In this document: one piece after another, positions 1-55,581 of the stretch | Numbering within the stretch: position 1 is the stretch's first letter | Layout of the letters: each line of letters begins with the position of its first letter | NCBI GenBank assembly: GCA_007844125.1 | Contig: CM017560.1 | Span: forward strand, 2,590,125 to 2,654,124 | From: Sinonovacula constricta | Taxonomy: Eukaryota > Mollusca > Bivalvia > Cardiida > Solecurtidae | DNA length: 64,000 nucleotides | Reading direction: 5' to 3' | Translations under genes and position numbers: made by a program | The notes under the pieces: model-generated | What the model saw: only the letters and a program-made list of their open reading frames with translations | Database searches by the model: none | Told to the model about the DNA's origin: nothing

Positions 1-399
1 TCATGTAAGTGATTGTAAAACAGCTGAGAAATGATGGTTAAGAAAAAATGGTATGATACAAATAAAAGTTACTTCACACTAATATCTCATGATAGGATGA
101 TGCATTTATGAGCATGTTATTTGACATAAGATATGTACAAAATGATGATAGGGAGTGGTATATACAATGGCAATCATAAAAGAAAACAGTTTTAACATGA
201 CACTACTTATATACACCTGGCATTCAAAGTTACTAAAGAAAGCTATTAAAAAAGCAAGCCTTAACAATAACTATATACATATTTGACTATCCCACAAGTT
301 TCTAAAAACCCACTCCAAAAGCTGACTTTGTGTACAAGATAAACCTTACTATTCATTATTTTATTAACATCCTTCACCAATTATCCAATCTCACTAATG

Positions 400-615
400 T
401 CAGATCTTAAGAAATGTAAGATCTGATGACGGCCCACAAATACCGTCTATAAAATGGTTTTCCTCGATTACTATTTTTATAACAGCCAATCAGAAAGCCT
501 AAAGCATAACACTTTCTGTAAGAGTAGCAAAACGGATCATCATTTACTTTTGCAATTTTGTTAGTGACAATCTGATTGGTTGGGAAGGTTTTAATGACTC
601 GTCGTCAGATCCTGA
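400..615. repeat. Possible small foldback element
   Basis: GTCAGATCTT/AAGATCTGATGAC near 400-433 is a short palindrome. A related inverted copy, CGTCGTCAGATCC, occurs near 601-613. The pair could delimit a foldback or MITE of about 200 bp in the gene 1 3' flank. Confidence 0.3.
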
Positions 616-752
616 TAGCGGTGTGGTTTTCAGTATGATTTTAATTAAATTGCCAATTATCAACTATGTTTACAATTGTTGCAGAAAAGCAACCTATAGA
701 GCAAAAAGTCTTGATTCTGCTACCCTTGAATAAGATCAATTAATTAAATCAT

Positions 753-758
753 TTTATT
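753..758 (-). terminator. Candidate polyadenylation signal of gene 1
   Basis: AATAAA on the minus strand lies 485 bp downstream of the stop codon. Another, AATAAA at about 359-364, is a weaker alternative. The choice is unproven. Confidence 0.3.
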
Positions 759-1242
759 GTATGTACAATTTTTTGTTATCTGAGTGTCAGAATTTCATCA
801 GGATTCCAATGCTTATAAGTCAAAAAAATCAAGCCTCAATACTACAAAACATGGGAGATCAATACTAGTTAAACACACAACATGAATGAAATCGAATGAT
901 ACAAAGCAGAATAACAAAGATGTTTTTCTTCTAACATTATGGTGTTAATCAAAGGAAAGTTAACCAAAGATCAAACAGAGATCAACTTGATTTTACCTTA
1001 ACTTTCTAATTTCTAACATATGTCAGAATACACATCTTTACTTTCTGCTTTGTTAAAATGTAAAATATACATCTTTTTCATGACAATGAGAGGTTCACCA
1101 TACACATATTAACATCTATAGCACATTGAAGTAAAATAAAGATACTCTAAAAATATCCTTTTTTTTAGTCATCTGAAACAACATGAAATGAAGATTCATT
1201 TGTATATGCCTACTGATCAGCAACAGTTAACTGGTAGAGGTC

Positions 1243-32883
<31,641 letters not shown>

Positions 32884-33289
32884 CTTGACTATTTGAACTA
32901 GACATGAAATAGACAGAAAATATTCTCGTAACATGTAAAACCTTGTAATTGTTCATTTCACTATCCTAACAAATATGTTTTGACATCAATAAAAGAACCA
33001 TCACAGAAAACAAGCATAAAATTAAACATTTTATCATGAAAAATTTAGCTACACTGCTGACATGCCAAAATAAACTTTGAGGTGTGAGTTGAAAATATGT
33101 CTGTCGTGTTATTGTACTAAAATGACAGGTATTAGTAAATAGTTGTAAATAGCGTTGGAAGTGTTGGGGGGGGGGGGGGACCAAACTCTTCCCCATGCTT
33201 GGTGCATTACATGAGATACAGAGTAGACTATACTTTAAAGAATCAATGCAGCTGTCAGAACCTTGCTTTTCAAGTTTCATTACTTTTTC

Positions 33290-33445
33290 TGTAGCCATAA
33301 ATGATTGCTTATGTTTTGTGACTGAGACTAAATGCAGCCATAAGCTATTGCTGATGTTTTGTGACTGAGAGAAAAATGCAAACATAAGTGATTGCTGATA
33401 TTTTGTGACTCTGAGACTAAATGCAGCCACAAGTGATAGCTGATT
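33290..33445. repeat. Short tandem repeat, about 53-bp unit, three copies
   Basis: The unit contains GATTGCTGATGTTTTGTGAC followed by TGAGACTAAATGCAGCCA. An apparent 154-residue minus-strand frame over it is created by the repeat. Confidence 0.75.
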
Positions 33446-34219
33446 TAAAGCAGGGTTTGACTTCTTTATTCACAATTTACATGATTTTACAACATCAAAA
33501 TTCACAATTTGACTAGAACTGGCCCCATTTACAAAAGGGTGAAAAATATGGTAATTTTGAGATTATATTCTTCTGTGCTGTTTCTTTTCCAGTTTAACTT
33601 TTAGGGGTGTAATGATACACTACCCTCACAATACATATTACATTATACATACATATCATGGTACATCATAATTTGGTAAAGAGGATACTTTTTGCTTATC
33701 ATAAAGGTTCACTATTGCACCATGATTTATGTTAAACAATGTTAGCATAGACTATTTACTGAAACTAAGAACTTATAAGTTTATAAGTCATTAATCAGAA
33801 TGTATGACATAAAAGGTTATCCAAATGTTAAATTATGAAATGCAGAATAACAGAAAACTTAAAAACAAGAAAAGAAAATAAAGGTTAATAAATTATTAAG
33901 TGTCCACACATTCAGCTATTAACTAGTTAGTAGTTAGTGCTTTGCTTTGTAAGAAACATCTGAGAAACAAAGATGACAGGTTGTTATGCCTGGAATATTA
34001 AAAAGAACCAACTTTTTCTTTCATTAATAACCCAAAACTGTGTCCAAATCTTCAACATAAGATTCAGCAGAGGCAATCTTAATTTGGTATTGGATGCTGT
34101 ATCATGTGCGATGGTGCAGTTGTGGATATCATTCCCGCACACAGTGAAACATTATTATACACAACCGTAAAGACACAGCTATCATAAAGCAGTAACCAGG
34201 GAAAATAACCCTGAAAGAT

Positions 34220-34490
34220 GTTGATTTGGTTTATCATCCCACCAACAGTATTTCAGTTGTTTGGAGATGCTGTCCACTTGAAGCAGATATAGTGCTGCCT
34301 TCAATGTGTATAGCAGGCATTGAAAACCTGGCATGATACCACTCAGTCACATTATCCAGACATTGGACCAACCAGTCATAGATCTACCTTTTTATTTGCT
34401 TGAGCATTAGCAAGGAAGCTATACCACTACCATTTTTAACAACTTTGTTATTTCGTGGCCCGGGATCCAATCTGAGGGCCTCCCTTCCTG
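34220..34490 (-). mobile_element. tRNA-derived SINE, copy 4 (5' truncated, diverged)
   Basis: The body is recognisable (CCACCAACAGTATTTCAGTT and GATATAGTGCTGCC). The tRNA-like head is mostly lost after CCCGGGATCC. Confidence 0.75.
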
Positions 34491-35928
34491 AAAGTTGTAC
34501 AATGGTTGATTTTTACCTAACTATATGGTACGACTCATACAATAATTCTTGAAAAGTGAACTGTAAATCGATAGTGAATAGAGAACCTCTGTATACCATC
34601 ATAGGATATATCCTGGTTAGCCCTATCATCAGTAACCTAATCTTGTTTTACATTTGTCAGTAAACTAAATTTATTTTTTAACAATATCCTTATTCATATA
34701 CAACAACAGTCACTTGGTGATGTTTTGTATGTTTTTTCAATTAGAATGTATCCATGAGTAAACAGAGAAATAAAAGGTATTTGAGTATTACCGGTAATCC
34801 AGTCTACAACTATATCATTACACCCCTATTAACTTCAGCAGATTGTGAGTATAAATCATGCAGGATAATTTTGTCATTAAACAGATCCCAGTTTACATTG
34901 ATCTTATTTGACTTTCCTGCACAGACTGCAAACAACAGCATCTTTAAAATTAGTATGAGTGGGTGGTTCTACTTTGGGATGAATATGAACTAGTCAACCC
35001 TTTTTAAACATACATAAAAATATTCACAGTTGTTTGGTTTTGAACAAGAACTAGGTTACTAGGAACAAGTTACAGTTAAAATTCATGCAATTAAAATATC
35101 CAGTTACAATTCATGTTAAACATTTGATGCCATGTTGCTTGTTACCAATCGGCAATTTACGTATGTAAAGATCCCTGTTATGACTGACGAAGCTAAGGCA
35201 TGTTAAACTAGCAGAAAGCCAAGCTTACATAAAACAAAAAACAGCACATAATGTTCATAAGGGGTTTTGCATTACATATGGATAACCACTGATTTTGTGC
35301 AGACACCTGTTGAACATAGATTTTGTTGATACACAGTTTGTATTTCTGGTTCTTAAAAAGATTACTATGAAAATGGTAACACAAAAACACAAATTATCAT
35401 GTGATTATGTTAATCTAAAAGTCTGTGGATTTAGGTGACTGGTCAGATTAAAAAATATGTTTAAGGAAATTGCATTTTCTTATCAATTACTTCAATTTAA
35501 TTTCAATCATATCAAAACAATCCTTAAGGTGTTTGTTAAACTTAAATAACAATATTGGCCTTTATCAAGTAATTTTCTGAATAATTGACCTCAGACTTGT
35601 GATTTTAGAGAAATTATTAACTGAAATGGTAAAATGCATTGGGTTGTCTCCCTTGATTTGACCAACATATTTTTTCATTAATAATGGCCACCAAAATTGA
35701 ACTAATTGTCTAATTATAATTTAATTAATATAGTTCAAATATAGTTGATGCTTATGGAATCAAAATGTAAGCGTTGTCATGGCAAACATGCAAGTGGTTC
35801 TAAACTGTCACTTTGCTGCAATATTTATCTTCATTTAGAACATATTTTGTCTCAGAAAACAACACAAATTGGGACATTCTACTAAGTTTATCGGATGCAT
35901 ATTATCACAGGAATACCCACTAACCTAC

Positions 35929-35958
35929 CTTCATATGTGTAATGTCTGTACACTTCAC
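35929..35958 (-). other. Candidate 5' exon of gene 1
   Basis: A short segment ends at a good donor (GAAG/GTAGGT) and may begin at an acceptor (GCATTTTAG/GTGAAG). Alternatively it is the end of a longer first exon starting near 36.03 kb. It joins the 32.9-kb exon without a stop in frame, so it could be 5' UTR or could extend the protein upstream of the MMDLG start. An open frame with an ATG runs from 36088, but its AT-rich composition argues against translation. Confidence 0.4.
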
Positions 35959-36032
35959 CTAAAATGCATAAATTAATCAATAATTCGTAGAAAAACAACG
36001 CCAAATTCACAAAAGCTGCTTTGTTCAAACAA

Positions 36033-36040
36033 CCGGAAGT
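36033..36040 (-). promoter_or_regulatory. ETS/GABP-type site, possible gene 1 promoter
   Basis: CCGGAAGT (ACTTCCGG on the minus strand), next to GCGCGC, is one of very few GC-rich spots in this AT-rich stretch. It lies about 75-110 bp upstream of the candidate 5' exon of gene 1. Such sites often mark housekeeping promoters in animals. The link to gene 1 is inference from position. Confidence 0.35.
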
Positions 36041-36613
36041 AGCGCGCACCTGCTCTAAATACATGATTTTTATTTTTACCATCGTCATTTACGTAGTGCT
36101 CATATATATACTTTTTTCTTTTTCTATTTATGTTGTACTTTTTAATTGTAATGCTATTGGCTTCATTGATATTTAAACTTTGACATGAAACTTAATAAGC
36201 TGCTATGCAAATAGACATATAATTCACATTTTATAAATTTAAATTTACATTTTAAATCTGAAATTTATACCAAAATGTATATTGATTTCCCTCAAGTCTG
36301 ATTTTTTTTTCAGATATAAGCTAGAGCGACATTCTACCGAAATTTTAGTTTGCTTCGATTTAACATTGCTAAAATTAATGCAGGTCATGATGCAAGAAAA
36401 CCCTTTTAAAACGATGTTTAAGTGATATTAAGTTCGCCGTCTTTCAAACGTTTTGATGTATATATGATTATTTTAATAACAATGAGGAAATTAAATGCTG
36501 GCTGAATCATCGAGTCACGGAAATACAATGAAGCGAAGGGTCATGCTTTTTTTAGAAAGTTATTCACTTTTTTATTTATTTATTTATTTAATTTATTCAT
36601 TATTATTTTTATT

Positions 36614-36617
36614 AGTG

Positions 36618-36684
<67 letters not shown>

Positions 36685-36745
36685 AAGTTGTAGTAGTAGT
36701 AGTAGCAGAAGAAGAAGTAGTGGTAGTAGTAGTAGTAGTAGTAGT

Positions 36746-36824
<79 letters not shown>

Positions 36825-36846
36825 TTAGTAGTAGTAGTAGTAGTAA

Positions 36847-36921
<75 letters not shown>

Positions 36922-36928
36922 AAGTAGT
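36614..36928. repeat. (AGT)n microsatellite, left arm
   Basis: A nearly pure AGT trinucleotide run with a few interruptions (AGA, AGC, GTT). Poly-Val, poly-Ser and poly-Thr frames are artefacts. Confidence 0.98.
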
Positions 36929-37328
36929 CAGGGGCGTGCCTGGGCTTACGCACTTACGCACGTGCGTACAGTTGCTTCCAAAAATTGAAAAAATAAAAAC
37001 GTCAAAAAGCAAATAAAAATCGTACATAACCTGTGTTTGGCACTTGATGTTGGCTGTTTCATTTTTTAAATTAAATTTAACCCTTTTCCAAATTCTACAA
37101 ATACTTCTGCAATCCTACCTGACGTATTTCTGTCCCTTCCTGCTCGTTGTACTGTGACAGAGTTTCTCCCCCAGAATGCATCTACGGCGTTCTAAGGAAA
37201 AAAAATCCGGGGGCAGGGGAATGCCCCTGACCCCCCCCCCCCCCCCCCCACCACCACCCACCCACCCCACCCCCGCCCCCGCCCCCGGAATAGTGCGTAT
37301 ACTCAAAGGTCGGCTAGGCACGCCCCTG
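36929..37328. mobile_element. hAT-like non-autonomous transposon, 400 bp, inserted in the AGT microsatellite
   Basis: Ends are CAGGGGCGTGCCTGGGC and its inverted partner GGCTAGGCACGCCCCTG. Flanks GAAGTAGT and GTAGTAGT could be an 8-bp target duplication (7 of 8 match), but they are repeat sequence and so only weakly informative. CAGGGGCG-type termini and 8-bp duplications are hAT features. A poly-C run of about 18 bp lies inside, and no transposase is present. Confidence 0.8.
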
Positions 37329-37350
37329 GTAGTAGTAGTAGTAGTAGTTC

Positions 37351-37391
<41 letters not shown>

Positions 37392-37436
37392 CAGTAGTAG
37401 TAGTCGTAGTAGTAGTAGTAGTAGTATATAGTAGTA

Positions 37437-37487
<51 letters not shown>

Positions 37488-37592
37488 TAGTAGTAGTAGT
37501 ATATAGTAATAGTATATAGTAGTAGTAGTAGTAGTATAGTAGTAGTAGTAGTAGTAGTAGTAGTATATAGTAGTAGTAGTAGTAGTAGTATA

Positions 37593-37654
<62 letters not shown>

Positions 37655-37759
37655 TATTAGTAGTAGTAGTAGTAGTGGTGGTGGTGGTGGTGGTGGTGGT
37701 GGTGGTGGTGGTGGTAGTAGTAGTAGTAGTGGTGGTGGTGGGGTGGTGGTGGTGGTGGT

Positions 37760-37848
<89 letters not shown>

Positions 37849-37851
37849 TGA
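37329..37851. repeat. (AGT)n/(GGT)n microsatellite, right arm
   Basis: AGT runs broken by TATAT, plus two GGT-rich blocks (about 37,675-37,770). This is the right half of the repeat split by the 400-bp element. Confidence 0.98.
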
Positions 37852-38249
37852 TTAAATTGAAGCCTATTGTAAATACTATATCGGGGATAAAGTACCATTA
37901 ATAAAAAAATAGTTTTCATCCATTCATTATCTTTTTTTAATGAGAGAATATAATGTCAGACTTTGAACATTTATTAATTATCTATATCTATCAATAACTA
38001 TAATTTCCAATATCCCATCAAATATTAAGAAAACAGCTGTGTTGCACTTCATACTTACGTATTTCAAATTGACCTACCAGAAAAAAAGAATCTAAATGCA
38101 AACGACTTGCATCTCCTTCTTTAATATGAAATGTGACTGAAAACAATAATGATTTCTACCTTAAAATAAGCCCGACGACCCCACCTCTCAAATTAAACGT
38201 TCCCAGAATGTATATTAGATAAAGAAGAAGAATACAGTGGTCGCTGTTT

Positions 38250-38575
38250 TTACTGAGGCTTTCAGCTTGGCACCATCCTGAAAATGTTGAAAATGTTGAT
38301 ATCGTAAGCCGAGGACCCTCCACTCACACGGACGACAGATCGGTAGTGATGATCGGACACTTCCCTTCAGTAAAAGACTTCCAGCCCTCTTTTGTTTGAG
38401 GGCCAGCTTGGTTCCCTCTCCGCTGCCTGTCCGAGGCTGTAGGCTGGGGATTTCCTGTTCTTTCCAACAATTCCCAACGAGCAGAATATATTCTCCACAC
38501 AGACTGGGCGGGGAATCCACGGCAGCCTACTTCAACTGGGTAAAGCCAGGTCTGCCATCCTGGTTGCTCATAGGA
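38250..38575 (-). pseudogene. Decayed C-terminal end of a LINE-type reverse transcriptase ORF
   Basis: The minus strand encodes GWQTWLYPVEVGCRGFPAQ followed by SVWRIYSA. The YPVEVGCRGF block is one I recall from the C-termini of animal non-LTR retrotransposon proteins. Downstream the similarity seems to shift frame (EQEIPSLQPRTGSGEGTKL), so there is at least one indel, and stops follow. This is a fragment and not a host exon. Confidence 0.6.
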
Positions 38576-39479
38576 AGTATAGCCTACATCACCAACAATT
38601 TATCATTTATTTGAAAAAAAAAAACAACCTTCGTTAGTCTTGAAAAGCACATAAGACATTGAATTATTTAAATATATTATTAAATACATATTAAATATTT
38701 AACAAACGAAACCGTTGTTATTGTCGCTATTTACTCATACTTTTTATGCTGTCAGTGAATCTAAATTTGTTAGGAACTTTTCTTCAGTAATTAAATCTGG
38801 ACGTCTCCGACATGATGTCGGTGCGATATATCTAAAAAGCAAACAAAACTTGCAGTCTTCTTCTCATGTCTCTTGCGTATGCGTGTAAGGTGTACAAAAT
38901 GAAGAAAAAAAATCAAAGTTTAATCATCAATAACCCGCTTTAGTTAAATAACATGTACAAGTAACTTTAAAACCACTAAATAAACGACAGACAGCCAGCA
39001 CACAAAGCAGCCTTCTTGTCTATTTAATATTGTAGACCAATAATGTCTATTTATAGAAGAAAAAAAAAACAATAAGTGCTTTGAAGCACGTGACCTTACA
39101 ATAAGGAAATAAAGACTAACACTTTCCCTTTTCATTCTCTGTATACCAAGTACAAGTTCACGCGCGGACTTGTGTTTCGTTGTTATTTGTTCAATAAGAA
39201 ACTCAAGCAGTTGACAGGTCCAAATATTGTTCCAGCTAGCTGACTGAATGATACAATTTAGTCCATCAAAAACCTGACATCATAGGATGAGCATTCTTTG
39301 TAAGACAAGAAGTCAGAAATTTGACAATTATAGTGAACTCACATATACAGACTGTGTTTCTTTTATTGGACTTACAGACCATCCCTACATTTTATTTCCT
39401 TTCATAGATTTTTTTCATTTTTACATATTTTATAGAAAAACGTATGCTGAATTTAAAAATGGGAAGACAAAAGGGTTTA

Positions 39480-39625
39480 CGTTCTGTTGTTGTTGTGTTT
39501 TGTTGCTTTTTGTTGTTGTTGTGTTGTTGTTTTTTTGTGTTTTTTTGTTGTTGTTGTTTTTTTTTGTGTTTTTTTTTGTTGTTGTTTTTTTGTTGTTGTT
39601 GTTTGTTTTGGCGGGGGGGGGGGGT
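39480..39625. repeat. (GTT)n/(T)n/(G)n low-complexity run
   Basis: Irregular GTTGTTGTT with oligo-T, ending in a 12-base G run. The Val/Leu/Phe-rich frames are artefacts. Confidence 0.95.
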
Positions 39626-39911
39626 CTGTTATAACTATTACCCTGAATTTTTAAACACTTTTACATATTTACAAAGTATTTAAATACAGAATAATATGAC
39701 TTACAATATTTTCTAAAACATCTCTTTTTAATGTGTTGCATACAATCGATTTAACAATAAAACATGATTAGATGTCATATACACTGTATAGTAAAAAATA
39801 TATGCGATTTAAAATACAGTATGATTATTTGACCAGAATTTGTGTTATGCGAATACAATCAGTTGATTTCTCAAGTTTGACCAAAAAAAACTGTTCTTCT
39901 GTTCTTTCTTT

Positions 39912-39917
39912 TTTATT
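39912..39917 (-). terminator. Candidate polyadenylation signal of gene 2
   Basis: AATAAA on the minus strand about 150 bp beyond the gene 2 stop codon. It lies in T-rich sequence, so chance occurrence is possible. Confidence 0.3.
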
Positions 39918-40068
39918 TTTTGTCATTTTGTCATATTTTGTGTTTTTATGTATGTTGAACATGTCAAGATAAATATCTTGCAGGGGCTGCTTTCACCCCA
40001 CATTACCTCCAAAGCCCATTTCTTAAAGTAAAATAGCCGAGAAGATTCCAATGCTACCGCGATCGTCT

Positions 40069-51396
<11,328 letters not shown>

Positions 51397-52355
51397 GAGG
51401 AAGCACGTTACATTCCAGCAGAAAAGTTGCACTCCGTCTTACCGAAACCACTGTTTCAGACTTATTTAATCAAGCTGGTTCCCAGAACATCCATGAACCA
51501 GTAAATCGGTGTTAATTAAAGTTGAACATGTTGGTAGTTCTAAAGAATAATGACCATGGCAGTACGTCTCGAAATTACTATTTCTTTTCAATCGTCAATT
51601 TAATGTAGCCATGCGAGTGTTTTCAGAATAACAGTCGTAAATTGTCGATACTTGATTTATAATTTTACAGAACAATTGGTGTTTCGGTTTTATTGACGTT
51701 TTATAGCGATTTGATATTGATTGTAACTGACGACAAGTGGACATAATAGTCCGCTGAATAATACAGGATTGAAGACAAAAACCTTTCATGACCATACGAA
51801 ATTGCTATCGAAGTGATCGAACATGTCAAACCTCTTTTTTAGATGCCACACACACTTGCTTGTACATTGTCAAGAAAAAAACGTGCTGGCCAACACATTT
51901 CCTACCAAACACACGACGTCTCCCAACTTTAGATTTCCGACAAAGTCCACCGTCGGGTTTTCCGTCGAAAACAAAAGTTTTGGACGTCATTTATTGAAAT
52001 TATCCGACCATTTTCAGTACAAATGACAAAGAAGAACAAATTATAAAGTCAATGTTAAGAGCATACTATAACGCAATTGTAAATATCAGTCATAAAATTC
52101 ATTCAACCCGTCCAGTTCTATTTGTCGTGGATAATATATGTTTCTGTAAATGTTGATAGTTTTGTTATTATCTACAATGTACTATCTAAAAATCGAAATG
52201 TTTTAAATAGCTAATTTCAAATGTGAAATCCTAGAGGTCAGGAAACATGTCGATTCTTGGCAGCTTCTATCAAAGAAGGAATCTTTAATCAAGGTAGTAA
52301 AAGCCAAATATACTTCATCCATTTACAGAGTACCGTATATAACCAAACTTAAATA

Positions 52356-52391
52356 ACTGTATACTGTACTGTACTGTACTGTACTGTACTG
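52356..52391. repeat. (ACTGT)n pentanucleotide repeat
   Basis: About seven tandem copies between genes 2 and 3. Confidence 0.9.
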
Positions 52392-53601
52392 AAGCCGTGA
52401 GTTGTGGCTTCAAACTCACATACCAGCCTTACTTGTTTTTCTCTTTGACATATTTTTGCATCACTTATATCAAATTTCAAAAGATAACACTATTTTATTT
52501 ATTATTTTTTATAAATAATATTGGATAGATAGTACGAACACTTGAATATACTGTCTTACAAAGTAAAAAAACACACACTGGTTATACTTCAAGACTGGAT
52601 GCTTGAAAATAATTATAATTTCACATGCGTTTGTTTGGAAAATGTTTGCGCATGATTCTAAATAATACTTAACTAAATAGTAAATCAGTTTTGGTTTTGA
52701 AGAAATTACATAAGACTACGAAATTCCCTATTTCTTAAAATTGAGTTTTTGAAACGAATTGTTTTACACATTATCGAAAAAAGAAGAATTTGAGTATTCT
52801 GTACTAGATATTCGGTCTGCGATTTATAAGGGAAATAACCCGTGTTTAAACTGAAAATAGGACTGGTACTAAAATCTGGGACAAAATAGCCTTGTTTAAA
52901 GGGGTCACACACAAAAAAAGAGACAAAGATACATTTAATGCATAAAATGTACATTTTGGGAGAAATTGTTATACTTTCTGCGGATGAATCACTTTGAAAT
53001 CAACTACTGTACAAATATTTTGTGCAGTCTTGCTTTTAAAATGCAATTTAATAAAGAAAAATACGTTTGGCATTACTCGGGTTCTGTATAGATAGTTTCC
53101 ACATCAGTGAAAATCCCTTATCTTGGCAGCCATCTTTGATGGTAACTTCAAGGGGTTTTCATATGAATTGTATAGAAGGGCAAATTTTATTTTCTTGTAT
53201 TTTCTTCATTTGTGGTCCGAAAATTAAAAGCTTTACACCATTGGAAAGCTCTTAAATTTCATATTTTTAGAATATATTATCGCCGGTTAGTTTTTAAACT
53301 TAGGGCCTAGTCTCTTTAGTGCATTTAAATTTTTTTTATTGTATATCATTTAATGTAGCCTACATGGCTAATTTTGCCTGCTTTTTTTTAATATTAATTC
53401 ATAGCCATTAAATTCACCTGCTTAGTTTTGTCTGTTTTTTTAGCATATCCCAATGTTCTAATGCATTCTAGCACAAACGGTAACAATATCTTTCCACTGC
53501 TATGGGGAACATGGCCATAATTTCTGCATAAACTCATACTTTAGTTTAAGTAATGACGAATTTGGACGCCACCTATGTTGTTAGACGATAAAAACTGCGG
53601 G

Positions 53602-53604
<3 letters not shown>

Positions 53605-53633
<29 letters not shown>
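53605..53633. repeat. (CA)n microsatellite
   Basis: About 14 CA units in the divergent spacer. Confidence 0.95.
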
Positions 53634-53636
<3 letters not shown>

Positions 53637-53669
53637 ATAATTTCATTATTTTAAAATCTATAAATAAGC

Positions 53670-53878
53670 ACGATAGTGATCTCCGCTAAAAAACAACGTC
53701 TGATCGGATTATACGGATGACGACGATGTAACGCAATCTAAAACGGAAGTTGTCACGTGGTTTTCTTTGTTTAAAAATAGCTAACAGGACTTGGCAGGAC
53801 CTTTTTAGATAACAATGTCATATTTGGTTATTTGAGAAAAGATGTTGGACCAATTTAACTATTGCATACCACCTTTAT
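53670..53878 (+). mobile_element. TTAA-family MITE, diverged copy
   Basis: It shares TCTCCGCTAAAAA, TGTCACGTGGTTTTCTT, AAATAGCTAAC and the terminal GCATACCACCTTTA with the other copies. The central block is shortened. Confidence 0.6.
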
Positions 53879-53929
53879 ACTGAAAATTGGACTAATTCTA
53901 AAACCTGACACAAAATTGCCTTGTTTAAC

Positions 53930-55140
53930 CTGAAAATAGGACTAATACTAAAATCTGGGACAAAATAGCGATGTTTAAACCGAAAATAGGACAAGAACTA
54001 AAATCTAGGACACATACTCGTGCAAATAGCACTAACTGGTTGATGTTTTCTATTTAAGCGCTGTGCGTCAAGTTTGTTTCAGCGTGTTTTGTGATATCAT
54101 AAATTGTTGTTTTCCGCAGTAGCAAAAAGGTATGGATGATTTGATTTATTTATATATGAACATTTTAAGAATTATTATCACTCTTGTAGAAATCAACGTA
54201 AATAAAAAGCATGTAATTGTACGTCTACCGCTAGACTGATAGCTCTGCAAATTTATTATGTAATTAATTATCACATACACATGTACACAATAACATATTT
54301 CTGGAAATTTTATTTAAGTGGATTGTTATCAATATTTATTTGGCTAAAACATTATTGAGTTTATTAAAGTTGAAGTTTGTTTTCTATTAGAAGCTGACAT
54401 GTGACAATTATTACAAAATTATTTCAAATAAAGTAACTAAATATTAAATCAAATTTGGTTTAGAATTAATTCCATAACACTACGAAATTCCTTATTTCTG
54501 AAATTGAGGTTTGAAACGATTTGTTTTTCTTTAATCACACATTAGTCCAGATCTGGTGGATATTTTGCATGCATGAGTCATTTTAGGCAAACGTCACAAC
54601 CATAATAATGATTTTTTTTTCAATTCACCATATTGTACATTAAGTTATTTTGTGTGTGTGCTCATTTTATGGTCAAAGTTAAGGGAAATAACCGTGTTTA
54701 ACCTGAAAATGGGACTGGTACCAAAATCCAGGACAAATACTAGTGCTAACTGTAAAGATAGCGCTGTGTAAAATAGTTGAGGTTTTCTATCTTAGCATTG
54801 TTCGTCAGGAGTTTCCTGTGTGTGTCGTGATATTTAAGATTGTCACTCTCTGCAGTTACAAATAGGTGTGAATGTTTTTATTTTATTTATTAGTATTTGA
54901 AGATTTTAAGACTTATTATCGATGACTTATAAATAAAATAAAAAAACATATGTAGGTCTACCACTAGACTGATATTAGTGATAGCTCTGCAAATTATAAA
55001 ATGTATTATAACATGCACATGTACACACTAACATATTTATGAATTTTTTTTTATGTGATATTAATCAATATTTATTTGTCTTACAAATGATTGAGGTTGT
55101 AATAGTTGAAGTTTGTATTCTATTAAAAGTTAAAAATGTG
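53930..55140. repeat. Diverged tandem segmental duplication upstream of pirin
   Basis: 53,930-54,410 and 54,690-55,140 share the order CTGAAAATRGGACT, GCGCTGTG, TTCGTCAGG-type, CTACCRCTAGACTGATA, GCACATGTACACA, ATCAATATTTATTTG and GTTGAAGTTTGT. A third partial copy lies near 52,650-52,915. Each full copy contains a candidate non-coding exon ending AAAAAG/GTATGG (54,129) or AATAG/GTGTGA (54,865). Confidence 0.7.
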
Positions 55141-55581
55141 CCAGGCACATTGACAGTTAATAAAAGAGAAGGTAGTCTATGCAAGAAAGATGCTGAACAT
55201 AAAATAATAAGGTAAGATAATATCAAGCACCAATAATAGTGTCTAGTGAAATGTACAAATCTGCAATTACTCTCTCAGGCATTTACGGTCTATTCAGGCA
55301 TTGACCACCATATTTTAATTTAATTTTTACATACAAAGTGACCATTTTTTGTTAAAAATAATATACTGAACTATAATTTATTGAATATGGGTAAAATATA
55401 TACAGTTACAAAAAAGAACAAACTAATAACTCATAAGTTTAAATAGCTATCCTATTTTCCTTTTGTTTATACTGGTAGATTTTTGCACTAAATAAATTAG
55501 ATTATAACAAAACAAGATAATAAAAAAATATTTTAAATAATTTAAATGTTTTAAGAATATTTTTCTGTTCCAGTTTCCACT

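Noticed and set aside
32966..33430. 154-residue minus-strand frame
   Set aside because: Overlaps a three-copy tandem repeat and has no splice or domain support.
36495..37919. Long poly-Val, poly-Ser, poly-Thr and poly-Leu frames
   Set aside because: Produced by AGT/GGT trinucleotide repeats interrupted by a transposon.
38215..38520. 101-residue minus-strand frame as a first exon of gene 1
   Set aside because: It has no ATG at its start, and the overlapping frame carries a LINE-type YPVEVGCRGF block, so it is better explained as a retroelement relic.
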